A stretch of 22,268 nucleotides of DNA from an uncultured Colwellia sp. (GTDB taxonomy: Bacteria; Pseudomonadota; Gammaproteobacteria; Enterobacterales; Alteromonadaceae), in assembly GCA_913020705.1 (NCBI GenBank), contig CAJWBY010000065.1:1-22268 (forward strand). Reading direction: 5' to 3'. Below are positions 7,500 to 15,912 of this stretch, in pieces. The notes beneath the pieces were generated by a model. The model saw only the letters and a program-made list of their open reading frames with translations. It searched no databases and was not told the DNA's origin. Position 1 is the stretch's first letter, and each line of letters opens with the position of its first letter. A program made the translations under genes and the position numbers.

Positions 7500-9941
7500 T
7501 TATCGAATAATACTTTGTAAAACTTCAATATCTACCAACTGAGTTACAGACGACTTCAGTAACCCTAATGTACTACTATCAACGAGCTTACCTTCTTCAT
7601 CTTTATTTATATAACTCTGTTCAATCATTGAATTGATTAACGTTCCTTGGGCTTTTTTATCAACAAACTCAGGGGCATTAATACCATTCAATACAGATAA
7701 ACGCTGGGCAATAGCGACGACTTTGTCTTCAAGGTCATTTTTATTGATGGGAGAAAAACGATTGATCAATGAACATATAATGGTAAAACGTTGAACGGTT
7801 TCATTGACACATTCGCCGAGTAATCGAATATTGCTATTAAGCGGGCCATCGCTGACGACACTGAAAAACCCCGCTTTACTTTGTGTAATAAGGCCTTCGT
7901 TCATTAAATGTTCGATGACTTGTTCAGTTTGTTGGTTTACTTCATTTTCGTTTTGCCAGAGAAATAAATCAGTTTTTACTAAGCTCATTATGCGCTGAAT
8001 TTGTTCTAATAAGGTCTCTAGATTAATTTTGTTATGGCGGTCTAATAAACGACAAATAAGAGCAGGTAAAATATAACTATGTAAAATGTTATTGCGGTAA
8101 TAGCGCATTTCTAATGTTGCCTTTTCAGACAATGAAATAATATCACCATAACTGTCGCGGTTAACGGTAACTTTATTTAAAGAAATAACATCATCAAGAA
8201 GTTGCTGACCATCTTCACATGGGATGGTGAGTTGTTTACTGTAAGGCGCATTGCGCTGAATATTCAAAAAGAAATCAAGTTGGTTGATTAATTCAGTTTT
8301 AGCGAGCGCTTTATTTTTACAAGCATGAAGAATTAACGCAACTAAAGCGGTGCCGTTAATGGCTGCACTTTGATTGATATGTGTCATCACTTGGTCAGCT
8401 AATACATTAACGCTTGGGGTTAACCACGTTGGCTTTTGCGGATCAATGGGGTCAATATCTTTTTTCCAATCAGGAACCTGCTTATTCAAGAATTGATTAA
8501 TATTAATGGGCTCACCAAAATTTACGTAACCTTTGCCGTAGTTTCGTAAATTTCTAATCGCTTTAATTACGCCAAATATAGATTCGTTCTTCTTTTTACT
8601 ACCACTTAACTCTTTGTGATAAGTGCCGACTTCCATGACGTGTTCGTAACCTAAATAAACGGGTACTAGCGTTAATGGACGGTCAATGCCTCGAAGTAAG
8701 CTTTGTATTGTCATGGCTAACATGCCGGTTTTAGGTGGTAATAAACGACCTGTTCTACTTCTTCCACCTTCAGAATAATACTTTACCGAATAACCTCGTT
8801 CGAATAACAAGCCTAAATATTCTCTAAAAATGGTGGAATATAACCGGTTTCCTTTGAAGCTACGGCGGATGAAAAAAGCACCCGCTTTACGAAATATCGC
8901 CCCTGCAGGCCAAAAACTTAAATTAATACCTGCAGCTATTCTAGGTGTAACTAAACCTTCTTGGAAAATAACATAAGTAAGTAGTAGGTAGTCCATATGG
9001 CTGCGATGACAAGGTACATAAATAATTTCATGACCTTCTTGAGCAAGATCACGTAATACTTTCGCATTGTTTATGTTGATACCGCTATATAGACGATTCC
9101 AAAGCCAATTCAAGATACGTGCACCTAAGCGCACCATTGAATCACGATAATCTCCGGCGATTTCATCCATGATGGCGAGTGCTTGTCTTTTTACTTCATA
9201 TTCACTGATGGATTTACTTTTTGCTTCGTCGCTGATTAAGCGTTTTATTGAAGGATTGCTCATTAGTGAGGCAAACATTTGTTGGCGATGCATTAGCCTA
9301 GGGCCCGTTGCTGCAATAGTTTGTCTGTAAAAATGGAAGCGAGCAATACGCATTAGTTTTTGGGCGCTTGCTTGTGTTGTTCCATGCTTATCTGCCATTA
9401 AACGAAAAGAAATCGCTTCACTAAAACGTACAATGGAGTTTCGCCCTAAGAATAAAACAATGAAGAATTTACGTAACCAAGACGGGGATTCTTGATCCGC
9501 TAACACGGTACCAATACTTGCATTATTGTGCTCTTTTGTTGGCGTTCGCCCCCAAATAACATGAGCAGGAATTAACTGTGCATCTAATGATTCATCTATG
9601 CTGTGTTGTTTTAATAACTCAAAGCCCTGGGTTATTGCTTCGGTGTTACTTGCTTTTCGCCAGCGGAATAAAGGGGTCGGTTTTTCCAAAAATAGTAAAC
9701 GTGAAAAACTTTTTCCGTTAATCGTAACAGGCGTTAGAGGGTCTGGAAGCGTTAAGGTTTTACATGCTTTACGTAATGCTAAAAGATCGCTGGCAGATTG
9801 ATGACGGATAACATAAAACTGTGGCTGTTCAGGTTTCACTTCTTCTGACTCTAAATAATTGTCAGGTACAATTTTACTGCGAACAAGAAGTTTTATTGGA
9901 AAACGTAATAGGAAATAGAATAATGAACGTATGGCTGGCAT
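7500..9941 (-). CDS. plsB: PlsB, glycerol-3-phosphate 1-O-acyltransferase
   Basis: Acylates sn-glycerol-3-phosphate at position 1, the first step of phospholipid synthesis, at the inner membrane. I place the start at the ATG ending at 9941 (813 aa) and not eight codons upstream: the shorter N-terminus is colinear with E. coli PlsB (807 aa), and AGAGA precedes it, while the upstream ATG has no ribosome binding site. All four acyltransferase motifs are present (numbered from this start): CHRSHMDYLLL with H312 and D317, GAFFIRRSFKGNRLY around 354-368, YYSEGGRSRTGR around 388-399, and VPVYLGYEHV from 426. The N-terminal and C-terminal thirds are the long regions typical of PlsB. It is a single-gene unit, convergent with ubiA. 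Confidence 0.96.
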   Translation of the reverse strand: MPAIRSLFYFLLRFPIKLLVRSKIVPDNYLESEEVKPEQPQFYVIRHQSASDLLALRKACKTLTLPDPLTPVTINGKSFSRLLFLEKPTPLFRWRKASNTEAITQGFELLKQHSIDESLDAQLIPAHVIWGRTPTKEHNNASIGTVLADQESPSWLRKFFIVLFLGRNSIVRFSEAISFRLMADKHGTTQASAQKLMRIARFHFYRQTIAATGPRLMHRQQMFASLMSNPSIKRLISDEAKSKSISEYEVKRQALAIMDEIAGDYRDSMVRLGARILNWLWNRLYSGININNAKVLRDLAQEGHEIIYVPCHRSHMDYLLLTYVIFQEGLVTPRIAAGINLSFWPAGAIFRKAGAFFIRRSFKGNRLYSTIFREYLGLLFERGYSVKYYSEGGRSRTGRLLPPKTGMLAMTIQSLLRGIDRPLTLVPVYLGYEHVMEVGTYHKELSGSKKKNESIFGVIKAIRNLRNYGKGYVNFGEPININQFLNKQVPDWKKDIDPIDPQKPTWLTPSVNVLADQVMTHINQSAAINGTALVALILHACKNKALAKTELINQLDFFLNIQRNAPYSKQLTIPCEDGQQLLDDVISLNKVTVNRDSYGDIISLSEKATLEMRYYRNNILHSYILPALICRLLDRHNKINLETLLEQIQRIMSLVKTDLFLWQNENEVNQQTEQVIEHLMNEGLITQSKAGFFSVVSDGPLNSNIRLLGECVNETVQRFTIICSLINRFSPINKNDLEDKVVAIAQRLSVLNGINAPEFVDKKAQGTLINSMIEQSYINKDEEGKLVDSSTLGLLKSSVTQLVDIEVLQSIIR

Positions 9942-10083
9942 CGTGTTTTTTCTCTGAAACTGCATATTGAGGTATGATGGTTAAAGTCATGTTTTTAATC
10001 TTAACTTTATTGTAGCATGTTGCATCTGGTTTGTCGTAATGACAGCCATAACGGACATATTTCATTCCTTATCGAGTAGCATA

Positions 10084-10569
10084 ATGACAACAAAACTGAA
10101 AAAAATCGCTATTTTTGTCGACGTACAAAATATTTATTATACGACGCGTGATAGCTTTCAAAGGCAGTTTAACTATCGTAAGTTTTGGCAACAAATTAAT
10201 GAACAAGGCGATATTATGATCGCTAATGCATATGCTATTCAACGAAGTGATGATGCTCAGCATAAATTTCAGAAAGCATTAAAACATATAGGGTTTGATG
10301 TGAAATTGAAGCCTTTTATCCAACGTCGAGATGGTTCGGCAAAAGGTGATTGGGATGTAGGTATCACGATTGATGTTATGGAAAGTGCACCTCATGTTGA
10401 TACGGTAATATTATTATCTGGCGATGGTGATTTTGATTTGTTACTCAAAAAAGTTAAAGAGTGTTATGGTGTCAAAACGCATGTTTATGGTGTGTCTGCA
10501 TTGACAGCTAATTCGCTAATTAATGCAGCGGATGATTATTTTCCTATTGATGATTGGTTATTATTATAA
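10084..10569 (+). CDS. NYN-domain (LabA/DUF88-like) PIN-family putative nuclease
   Basis: 161 aa, a single NYN domain of the PIN-like ribonuclease superfamily. Acidic residues expected at the metal site are visible: D13 and N16 in IAIFVDVQNIYYT, D89/D91 in KGDWDVGITIDVM, and D114/D116 in LLSGDGDFDLLLKKV. The C-terminal NAADDYFPIDDW is also typical. I chose the ATG at 10084 over one at 10039 because the domain begins directly after it and the extra 15 residues look non-conserved; the ribosome binding site is weak for both. It is divergent from plsB across a 142-base gap. RNA targets are unknown. The family call is firm, nuclease activity is inferred. Confidence 0.85.
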   Translation: MTTKLKKIAIFVDVQNIYYTTRDSFQRQFNYRKFWQQINEQGDIMIANAYAIQRSDDAQHKFQKALKHIGFDVKLKPFIQRRDGSAKGDWDVGITIDVMESAPHVDTVILLSGDGDFDLLLKKVKECYGVKTHVYGVSALTANSLINAADDYFPIDDWLLL

Positions 10570-10912
10570 ATGAAAATCAACATATCTTAATGACCACTTA
10601 ACGATCAGTTCGTTATAAATTTTCCATTATCTGCGAATGTCATAGCCCAGTGCTTTTTGTAAACTTCCTCAAGATACACCTTCTACATTAATAAAAATTC
10701 AATGTTTGGCTATTTTATAGTAGCGCTTTGAGCAATACTCGTTCAATAAATTAATTTATGGGACTAAACTGCATCAGACTGATTTTATTAATAATAATTT
10801 TATTCAGCTATGTACACACTAGATAAAATAAAAGTATTTTATCTAGTGTGTAATAAATCTGTACGTCAGGCCACTAACTAAGTACAACCAATCAACAGAG
10901 ACCAGAGGTTAC
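10570..10912. other. 343-base intergenic region upstream of the first ECF sigma operon
   Basis: No open frame with a credible start and family resemblance on either strand. It is AT-rich (many ATTAAT-type stretches at 10741-10800). Its one clear structure is the 18-bp perfect hairpin at 10813-10852. The promoter of the sigma factor operon must lie here, but I cannot assign -35/-10 boxes with confidence. Confidence 0.7.
10813..10852. repeat. Long perfect inverted repeat (18-bp arms) upstream of the ECF sigma factor
   Basis: TACACACTAGATAAAATA (10813-10830) and its exact complement TATTTTATCTAGTGTGTA (10835-10852) are separated by AAAG. It ends 60 bases before the sigma factor start. No T-run follows on the plus strand. 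It could be an operator, a leader hairpin, or a terminator for the NYN gene about 240 bases upstream. Confidence 0.8.
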
Positions 10913-11401
10913 ATGGGAAGCGATTTTTATCAGCTATATATACTACCTTATGCGGGAATCATTATTAAAATTTGCCGAGCTTACACGAATAGCCAGGAAG
11001 ATTTTGAAGATTACTATCAAGAGGTTTGTTTACAAGTTTGGCGAAGCAAAGACAATTTCAATCAAGAAAGTGAATGGTCAACGTGGATATATCGTATTTC
11101 GCTCAACGTGTGTTTAACTTATTTGAAGCGACGAAAAAGTGGCGATAAAGAGATTGTTTCAGACACCTTACCTGAAGAAGCGATAGATGATAGTAAAGCA
11201 TTTGCCAGTGATGAAATTAATGAATTATACAATGCCATTAAACATCTATCAGAAACCGATAGGGCCATAATTTTACTTTATCTCGAAGAAAAAACGTATG
11301 AAGAAATAGCCGAAATTATTGGCAGTAATACGAATAATATTGGAGTTCGTATAAAGCGGATAAAAGACAGGCTCAATAAAATTATTAAGCGAGAGGATTA
11401 A
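10913..11401 (+). CDS. ECF-type RNA polymerase sigma factor
   Basis: 162 aa, with the two-domain layout of extracytoplasmic-function sigma factors. Region 2 lies at about residues 5-75 (DFEDYYQEVCLQVWRSKDNF, then WSTWIYRISLNVCLTYLKRR). Region 4 lies at about 105-160 (LSETDRAIILLYLEEKTYEEIAEIIGSNTNNIGVRIKRIKDRL), a classic helix-turn-helix for the -35 element. The MGSDFYQLY start follows AGAGG (10904-10908) at a short four-base spacing. The next gene begins three bases after the stop, so a membrane partner is made in step with it. The style recalls Bacteroidota ECF factors. The target promoters and inducing signal are unknown. Confidence 0.9.
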   Translation: MGSDFYQLYILPYAGIIIKICRAYTNSQEDFEDYYQEVCLQVWRSKDNFNQESEWSTWIYRISLNVCLTYLKRRKSGDKEIVSDTLPEEAIDDSKAFASDEINELYNAIKHLSETDRAIILLYLEEKTYEEIAEIIGSNTNNIGVRIKRIKDRLNKIIKRED

Positions 11402-11404
11402 CAC

Positions 11405-12046
11405 ATGACAAAATCAATAGAAGCAATGTGGAAAGAAGGCTTTGTTAACGAAGCGAAATTAACCGCTCCCGAAATTAATGACTTATATAACCGTGAATCA
11501 GAAAACATGGTTGATAAACTACTAAAGATGTTCGATCTCAATATCAAAGCGATCATTTGGGGCTGTGTGATTATGCTAGTGATGATGAGCCTTATTGGAG
11601 CACCGTTTTTAGGTTTATATATATGCTGCTTAATATCACCACTGATTATCATTTCCAAAAAAGAGCTTAAAAAAACAGTTAATTTGTCTAAAGGGCAAAG
11701 TAGTTATGATTACCTAGTGAGTTTTAATAATTGGCTGCAAAGTTCAATTGATACGTATTCTGGTTATTACAAAATATTTTATCCTTTGTTTTTTCTTGGT
11801 ATGGCTGTTCAAGCGATTGTTAGTAAAGCAGGAGGAAAGGTTATAGCGCTGCTCGTTGAAAAGATACCAACTGATATCATACTATTCGGCTTGCCTTATT
11901 ATTTGATAGTAACTATTGCTATCGCAACACTGTTGTTTGCGCGTTACGCTGAGGCAATTTATCATTGGGATTTGAACATTATTTACGGTCGCCAGTTTAA
12001 AAAGTTAGATGAACTCATTGCTGATATGGAAGAATTAAGAAAGTAA
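11405..12046 (+). CDS. Four-helix membrane protein coupled to the ECF sigma factor, candidate anti-sigma
   Basis: 213 aa, not recognised as a named family. Residues 1-47 are cytoplasmic and amphipathic (IEAMWKEGF, then KLTAPEINDLYNRESENMVDKLLKMF). Four hydrophobic helices follow (about 49-68, 69-83, 121-142 and 155-178), with a charged C-terminal helix to 213 (FKKLDELIADMEELRK). The gene begins three bases after the sigma stop. By position and by having a soluble N-terminal segment before the membrane, it is the best candidate for an anti-sigma or signal-sensing partner. No zinc-binding HxxxCxxC motif is present, so it is not a ZAS-type anti-sigma. Function is inferred from context only. Confidence 0.6.
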   Translation: MTKSIEAMWKEGFVNEAKLTAPEINDLYNRESENMVDKLLKMFDLNIKAIIWGCVIMLVMMSLIGAPFLGLYICCLISPLIIISKKELKKTVNLSKGQSSYDYLVSFNNWLQSSIDTYSGYYKIFYPLFFLGMAVQAIVSKAGGKVIALLVEKIPTDIILFGLPYYLIVTIAIATLLFARYAEAIYHWDLNIIYGRQFKKLDELIADMEELRK

Positions 12047-12069
12047 TATTAGCCGGATTCTTTTGGAAG

Positions 12070-12104
12070 TCGCTTGCGCCTTATTTTATTTTTGGCGTTA
12101 GCGA
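12070..12104 (+). terminator. Imperfect GC-rich hairpin after the sigma/membrane pair, possible terminator
   Basis: TCGCTTGCGCC (12070-12080) pairs with GGCGTTAGCGA (12094-12104) with one mismatch and one G-U pair around a 13-base T-rich loop. It lies 24 bases after the stop. No T-tract follows, so the call is weak. Confidence 0.35.
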
Positions 12105-12200
12105 TCATGAAAAGTTAACCAATATTAGCAGGGGTATAAATTTACATTTATCCATAAAGGTGTGAGATAGTGTCTTCATTATAAAAAAGAGAATGAATAC

Positions 12201-13205
12201 ATGATGAAATTTTTTACTTTACTGATGGTTTCTCTATTCGTATCAGCCTGTAGCCAACAAGAAGTTTATAACTCAACAGCAGTTAACAAAGTTAACCACA
12301 GTAAATCGCCGATAGAAGCCGCAGCATTGTCATATGATGCCAAGTTAAATGTTGTCGTTAATACTGGGAGTGTTTGTCTTTGGCAAAATAAACAACCAGC
12401 GAATACGCCGAGGTGTTTGTCAGCTGTTCACGCAAAGCATATCGAAATAGCTCACATCAGTAAAAACAATCAATTTTTGTTTCTTTCCAATCGAGTTTCT
12501 GTAAAAAAATATACAGTTAATAACCTTCAAGTAGTCGGCGAGTGGCAAGTCGCTGATAATATAATTAATGATCTATCTACTTCGAAGAATGGTCAGATAT
12601 TGCTTTTAGGATTTCGAAGCGGGAAAGCCAGTATTATTGATACCCAAACAAATAAAGTGACAACCTATCAAAAACATCGATTAGATATAAATGCGGTGAG
12701 TTTGTCTGAAAATGGCCAAGTTGCTTTTACGGGCTCAAGTGATAAAAAAGCCCAGTTATGGAATACTTCAAACGGTGAAGCGGTATATGAATTTGGCCAT
12801 GCTAGCCGAGTGAATCATGTAGATATAAGTGCAGATGGTTTAGTTGGCTTTAGTATTGATGCTGTTAAGGACCGGAAGTTTTGGGATTTAAAAACCGGCA
12901 AACTCATTGCAGACTTAGATACTTATTTGAAGTTTTTGGAGATTAATGATTCTGTATTCTCGGATGACAAAAGTGTGTTTTTAACCGGTTCTCCCAGACG
13001 CGTTTTGCAATTATGGCGAGTTGCCGATGGCGCATTGATCGGCCAGTGGGAATCAACCGCTGAATACGGTAGAGCATCAGTATTAAGTGTTGCAATGAAT
13101 GAAGCCAAGAATAAATCAATGGCAAAAGCGAAGAGCGTTAAGTCTATTGTTGCTACTAATAGCGATGGCGTTATAGAACAGTGGGAATTTCCTGTTTATC
13201 AATAA
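12201..13205 (+). CDS. WD40-type beta-propeller lipoprotein
   Basis: 334 aa. Residues 1-16 form a lipoprotein signal peptide ending in a VSAC lipobox with acceptor C17; residues S18-Q19 lack the Asp that retains lipoproteins in the inner membrane, so an outer-membrane location is likely. The rest is a set of degenerate WD-like repeats of about 40 residues, clearest from 155 on: INAVSLSENGQVAFTGSSDKKAQLW, VNHVDISADGLVGFSIDAV with FWDLKTGKLIADL, and SVFSDDKSVFLTGSP with LQLWRVADGALIGQW. The whole is probably one six- or seven-bladed propeller acting as a protein-binding scaffold. It starts 154 bases after the sigma/membrane pair on the same strand. Two ATG codons are adjacent at 12201 and 12204. 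Confidence 0.8.
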   Translation: MMKFFTLLMVSLFVSACSQQEVYNSTAVNKVNHSKSPIEAAALSYDAKLNVVVNTGSVCLWQNKQPANTPRCLSAVHAKHIEIAHISKNNQFLFLSNRVSVKKYTVNNLQVVGEWQVADNIINDLSTSKNGQILLLGFRSGKASIIDTQTNKVTTYQKHRLDINAVSLSENGQVAFTGSSDKKAQLWNTSNGEAVYEFGHASRVNHVDISADGLVGFSIDAVKDRKFWDLKTGKLIADLDTYLKFLEINDSVFSDDKSVFLTGSPRRVLQLWRVADGALIGQWESTAEYGRASVLSVAMNEAKNKSMAKAKSVKSIVATNSDGVIEQWEFPVYQ

Positions 13206-13254
13206 GCTGAATGCTTATTTAACGTAGAATTACTTTGTCGGCTTAAGTGAATGA

Positions 13255-13806
13255 TTACACGTTAATGCGGGTAGTTCGTTTTATTTCTTGAAGGTGATTA
13301 TATAGATGCATCACATGCGCAGCTTCGTATTCATCTTTGGTTAGTGCACCATAAGCAAAGTGCGGTGCTAGCGTACCTTGATAGTTATTAAAATCAACCA
13401 AGGATTTCTTTAAACGATTTAGCGCTATTATTGCATCTACTTTTTTATTCAGTTTTGGTGCACCTGGAATAGGCTCATTTAACGCATGAGTCATCTTGCC
13501 TTTAGACGAAAATGCTGAGAATGCTAGTTTACCAATAGTGCTCTTAAAAAGGTTCGATTTATGTTCTGGAAATTGAGACATAGAATATTCGACACTTTGT
13601 GCGCAATGGGTAAATATTTGAGCAGGATCCCATTCACCTAAATTATCAATATTTTTATGAAATAAGGCATCTATACTTCTTAACGCGACGTCTATTGTAA
13701 GACTATCTTTATCGTATTCATCAATGATTAAAAATGTGCCAGCACCTAAACCTATAATAGCTGCTCCACTTGCCAGTGAAGCTTTAAAAAACTGTCTACG
13801 TTTCAT
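13255..13806 (-). CDS. Tat-signal DUF1569 (DinB-like) protein
   Basis: 183 aa. The N-terminus MKRRQFFKASLASGAAIIGLGAG is a twin-arginine signal (RRQFFK followed by a hydrophobic stretch), so the folded protein is exported or membrane-tethered. The remainder matches the DUF1569 group of DinB-like four-helix proteins: WDPAQIFTHCAQSVEYSMSQFP, then a PIPGAPKL turn, a central helix, and HFAYGALTKDEYEAAHVMHLYNHL at the end. Histidines in the latter (HVMHLYNH) resemble the DinB metal site. AAGGAG lies six bases before the ATG. It converges on the WD40 lipoprotein gene. Enzymatic role unknown. Confidence 0.75.
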   Translation of the reverse strand: MKRRQFFKASLASGAAIIGLGAGTFLIIDEYDKDSLTIDVALRSIDALFHKNIDNLGEWDPAQIFTHCAQSVEYSMSQFPEHKSNLFKSTIGKLAFSAFSSKGKMTHALNEPIPGAPKLNKKVDAIIALNRLKKSLVDFNNYQGTLAPHFAYGALTKDEYEAAHVMHLYNHLQEIKRTTRINV

Positions 13807-13861
13807 GCTATCTCCTTCAAAATTTAGGTTGTTTAGATTATATCAACGAAATTAATGAATA

Positions 13862-14410
13862 TTAGAATCGGTAACTAACACCGGTATTAACACCTCTGAT
13901 ATCAATGTGTTTTCCCAAGTTCAATACTTCGTAACCGGCTTTCATGCCTATTCCGTTATCAAATTCAAACATCCAACCAAAAGAGAAACCCACATCACTA
14001 CCATCTTGATTAAATACAACTTCATTATCGTCAATTATATCGTAATCATATTGAAGCGCACTCACTTTTAAATATAAAGAATTGCGTTTAGAAATAGGAA
14101 AGTTAACTGTGGCGGAAATCATCATTGCACTATAATCAATTTTAGAGTCAGTTAATAAATCGAATATTACTCCATCGGCTTTACTGCTATCTCCTTTTAA
14201 ATAGCCAACACCAATTGAAATATGTTCTGCTATTTTGTATTCATACGAATAAGCATAGTGCGATGTAAATAGATCATTTAAATCAGATGTCTCTTCAGCA
14301 GAAGCGTTATCAATATCTGAATAGCTATATTCAAGACCTACTTTATGAGGGCTTTCGTTAGCAAGCGTTAATGTACTAATAAAAAAGCTTAAAATAAGTA
14401 TGCGTAACAT
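13862..14410 (-). CDS. Small outer-membrane beta-barrel protein
   Basis: 182 aa. A signal peptide spans residues 1-17 (ILILSFFISTLTLA). The mature protein is a series of alternating amphipathic strands (KVGLEYSYSDI, ISIGVGYLKGDS, MMISATVNFPI, NSLYLKVSALQYDYD, VGFSFGWMFEF, IGMKAGYEVLNL) ending in GVSYRF with the C-terminal phenylalanine recognised by the BAM machinery. About eight strands fit an OmpA/OmpW-size barrel. TAGGGA precedes the ATG at good spacing. It is followed by the DUF1569 gene in the same direction after 55 bases. No ligand can be proposed. Confidence 0.75.
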   Translation of the reverse strand: MLRILILSFFISTLTLANESPHKVGLEYSYSDIDNASAEETSDLNDLFTSHYAYSYEYKIAEHISIGVGYLKGDSSKADGVIFDLLTDSKIDYSAMMISATVNFPISKRNSLYLKVSALQYDYDIIDDNEVVFNQDGSDVGFSFGWMFEFDNGIGMKAGYEVLNLGKHIDIRGVNTGVSYRF

Positions 14411-14520
14411 ATTGTATCCCTACAAATTAAGTTAATTGACAATTCGGGCACATAATAACGCAGCCTTTGTTAATGTAAAGTTTAAACTGTAAGGATAATG
14501 TAACAATTCTCGTGTGTATA

Positions 14521-15117
14521 TTATTCCATGCCCATATATTTTGGATGCGCTTGGATCCGGTTAAGCCATTTTTGAATCGCAGGATATTCTAATAGGTTAA
14601 AACCACCTTCATGAGCGACATGGGTATATCCATATAGAGAAACATCGGCAGTCGTTAACTCGTTACCAACAAGATAAGGTGTTTCTTGTAATTGTGTTTC
14701 CATCACTTGAAGTGCTTTATGGCCACCTTTTTGTTTTGATTCATAATCAGCTCTGCGATCATCGGGTAACCCAAGATACTTAGCGATATAGCGTGCTACA
14801 GCAATAAAAGGTTCATGACTATATTGCTCAAAAAATTGCCACTGCTGAATTTTTGCATTAATAAAACGATCATTTGGAAGCAGTGTGGTATTAGAAGCTA
14901 GGTAATTTAGAATGGCATTAGATTCTGACAAAAATCGCCCATCATCCAGTTCGAGTAAAGGAATTTTACCATTTTTATTCTTTTTCAAAAAATCTTCGGT
15001 GAGTGTTTCTTTGGCAAGAATATCCATATGAATCCACTCATGCTCAATCGATAAAAGTGAGGTGAGAAGCTTTATTTTATAGCAATTTCCAGACTGAATA
15101 TCTGCGTAGATTTTCAC
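14521..15117 (-). CDS. Glutathione S-transferase family protein
   Basis: 198 aa, cytosolic GST. The N-terminal thioredoxin-like domain (1-75) has the SGNCYKIKLL helix start, where the usual catalytic Ser/Cys lies, the cis-proline P53 in GKIPLLEL, and the glutathione-binding E65-S66 of SESNAILNYL. The all-helical C-terminal domain (85-198) includes PYLVGNELTTADVSLYGYTH, the conserved N-capping box, and a closing YPAIQKWLNRIQAHP. The start codon is GTG, chosen because AGGAG (minus strand, 15124-15128) lies six bases before it. Substrate unknown; probably detoxification. Confidence 0.92.
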   Translation of the reverse strand: MKIYADIQSGNCYKIKLLTSLLSIEHEWIHMDILAKETLTEDFLKKNKNGKIPLLELDDGRFLSESNAILNYLASNTTLLPNDRFINAKIQQWQFFEQYSHEPFIAVARYIAKYLGLPDDRRADYESKQKGGHKALQVMETQLQETPYLVGNELTTADVSLYGYTHVAHEGGFNLLEYPAIQKWLNRIQAHPKYMGME

Positions 15118-15161
15118 AGCGATCTCCTAGTTATGTAATGTCTGATTTATATTGAGTATGA

Positions 15162-15629
15162 TTAAAGCGATTTAATCATATGAATAGTCTCATCTTCAAA
15201 CCCTTGTTTTTGATAGAAATTGTGTGCTCCTTTATTTTGAGCGAAAACTTCTAAATGTAATAAACGATAACCTAACTCTTTAGCCCATATTTCTACTGAA
15301 TTAACTAATTTTTTCCCAATACCCAGTCCTTGTGCTTCAGAGCATACAGCCAATAGTGGCACCGTTGCGCATGTTTCACCCGAAATACTGTCTATGTGTG
15401 AACGAGCATGAATAAAGCCTAGAGGAACTGAGTCTTTTTCTGCGATGAGTGTTGTGTGAGGGACTGTCGTTTGAATGAGCATGTCAGAAATATAGTCATC
15501 CTGCATTTTTTGTATAACGTCATCAGAATGCCATTCTAGTCCTGCTACTTCAGCAAGTCGTGGCGATAATTTGAAAATGAAAGGTCGATCACTTTCAATT
15601 GCAGGTCTAATAATTATATTTTTTTTCAT
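15162..15629 (-). CDS. GNAT family N-acetyltransferase
   Basis: 155 aa from the ATG ending at 15629; an upstream TTG at 15656 would overlap the previous gene and is less likely. This is a GCN5-related acetyltransferase using acetyl-CoA. Motif A is clear: VPLLAVCSEAQGLGIGKKL with the pyrophosphate-binding QGLGIG (100-105), followed by motif B, LLHLEVFAQNKGAHNFYQKQGF (132-144 covering NKGAHNFYQKQGF). The N-terminal IIIRPAIESDRPFI is the usual first strand and helix. It begins 16 bases after the stop of the small membrane protein and so is likely co-transcribed with it. Substrate unknown. Confidence 0.9.
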   Translation of the reverse strand: MKKNIIIRPAIESDRPFIFKLSPRLAEVAGLEWHSDDVIQKMQDDYISDMLIQTTVPHTTLIAEKDSVPLGFIHARSHIDSISGETCATVPLLAVCSEAQGLGIGKKLVNSVEIWAKELGYRLLHLEVFAQNKGAHNFYQKQGFEDETIHMIKSL

Positions 15630-15645
15630 ATTGTGCTTACGTGTT

Positions 15646-15912
15646 TTATTGTTCAATCTTAAATACTTTACGGATGAAAAATGAGACAGATAATGAAATT
15701 AACATGCCCATAAAAAAATATAATGCGATTATATAATTTCCTAGCGCTGATACTTTTACATCGCCATTTTCTAATAAGCATTCACCTTTGTTGTAATTGA
15801 AACTACCTTTGCTCTCTATGCACTTTTCTACAAGTAATAAATCATTGACGAACCAAATAGCGATAAAACTAACAATTACGCCAATAAAAAGGGGGATGGA
15901 ATTTTTCTTCAT
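15646..15912 (-). CDS. Small two-helix membrane protein with a Cys-pair loop
   Basis: 88 aa, not recognised. Two hydrophobic helices (about residues 7-27 and 59-80) flank a loop of about 30 residues with two cysteines, C31 and C45, in a CIESKGSFNYNKGEC arrangement. With the basic KKN start and RKVFK tail inside, the loop would be periplasmic and the cysteines could form a disulfide. TAGG lies seven bases before the ATG. It is the first gene of a probable unit with the GNAT gene. Confidence 0.7.
   Translation of the reverse strand: MKKNSIPLFIGVIVSFIAIWFVNDLLLVEKCIESKGSFNYNKGECLLENGDVKVSALGNYIIALYFFMGMLISLSVSFFIRKVFKIEQ

Noticed and set aside
10039..10083. Upstream ATG extending the NYN protein by 15 residues
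   Set aside because: No ribosome binding site and the extra residues precede the normal domain start without resemblance to the family.
11398..11658. Minus-strand open frame antisense to the sigma-coupled membrane protein
   Set aside because: Fully antisense to a gene with clear membrane helices and coupled start; no independent support.
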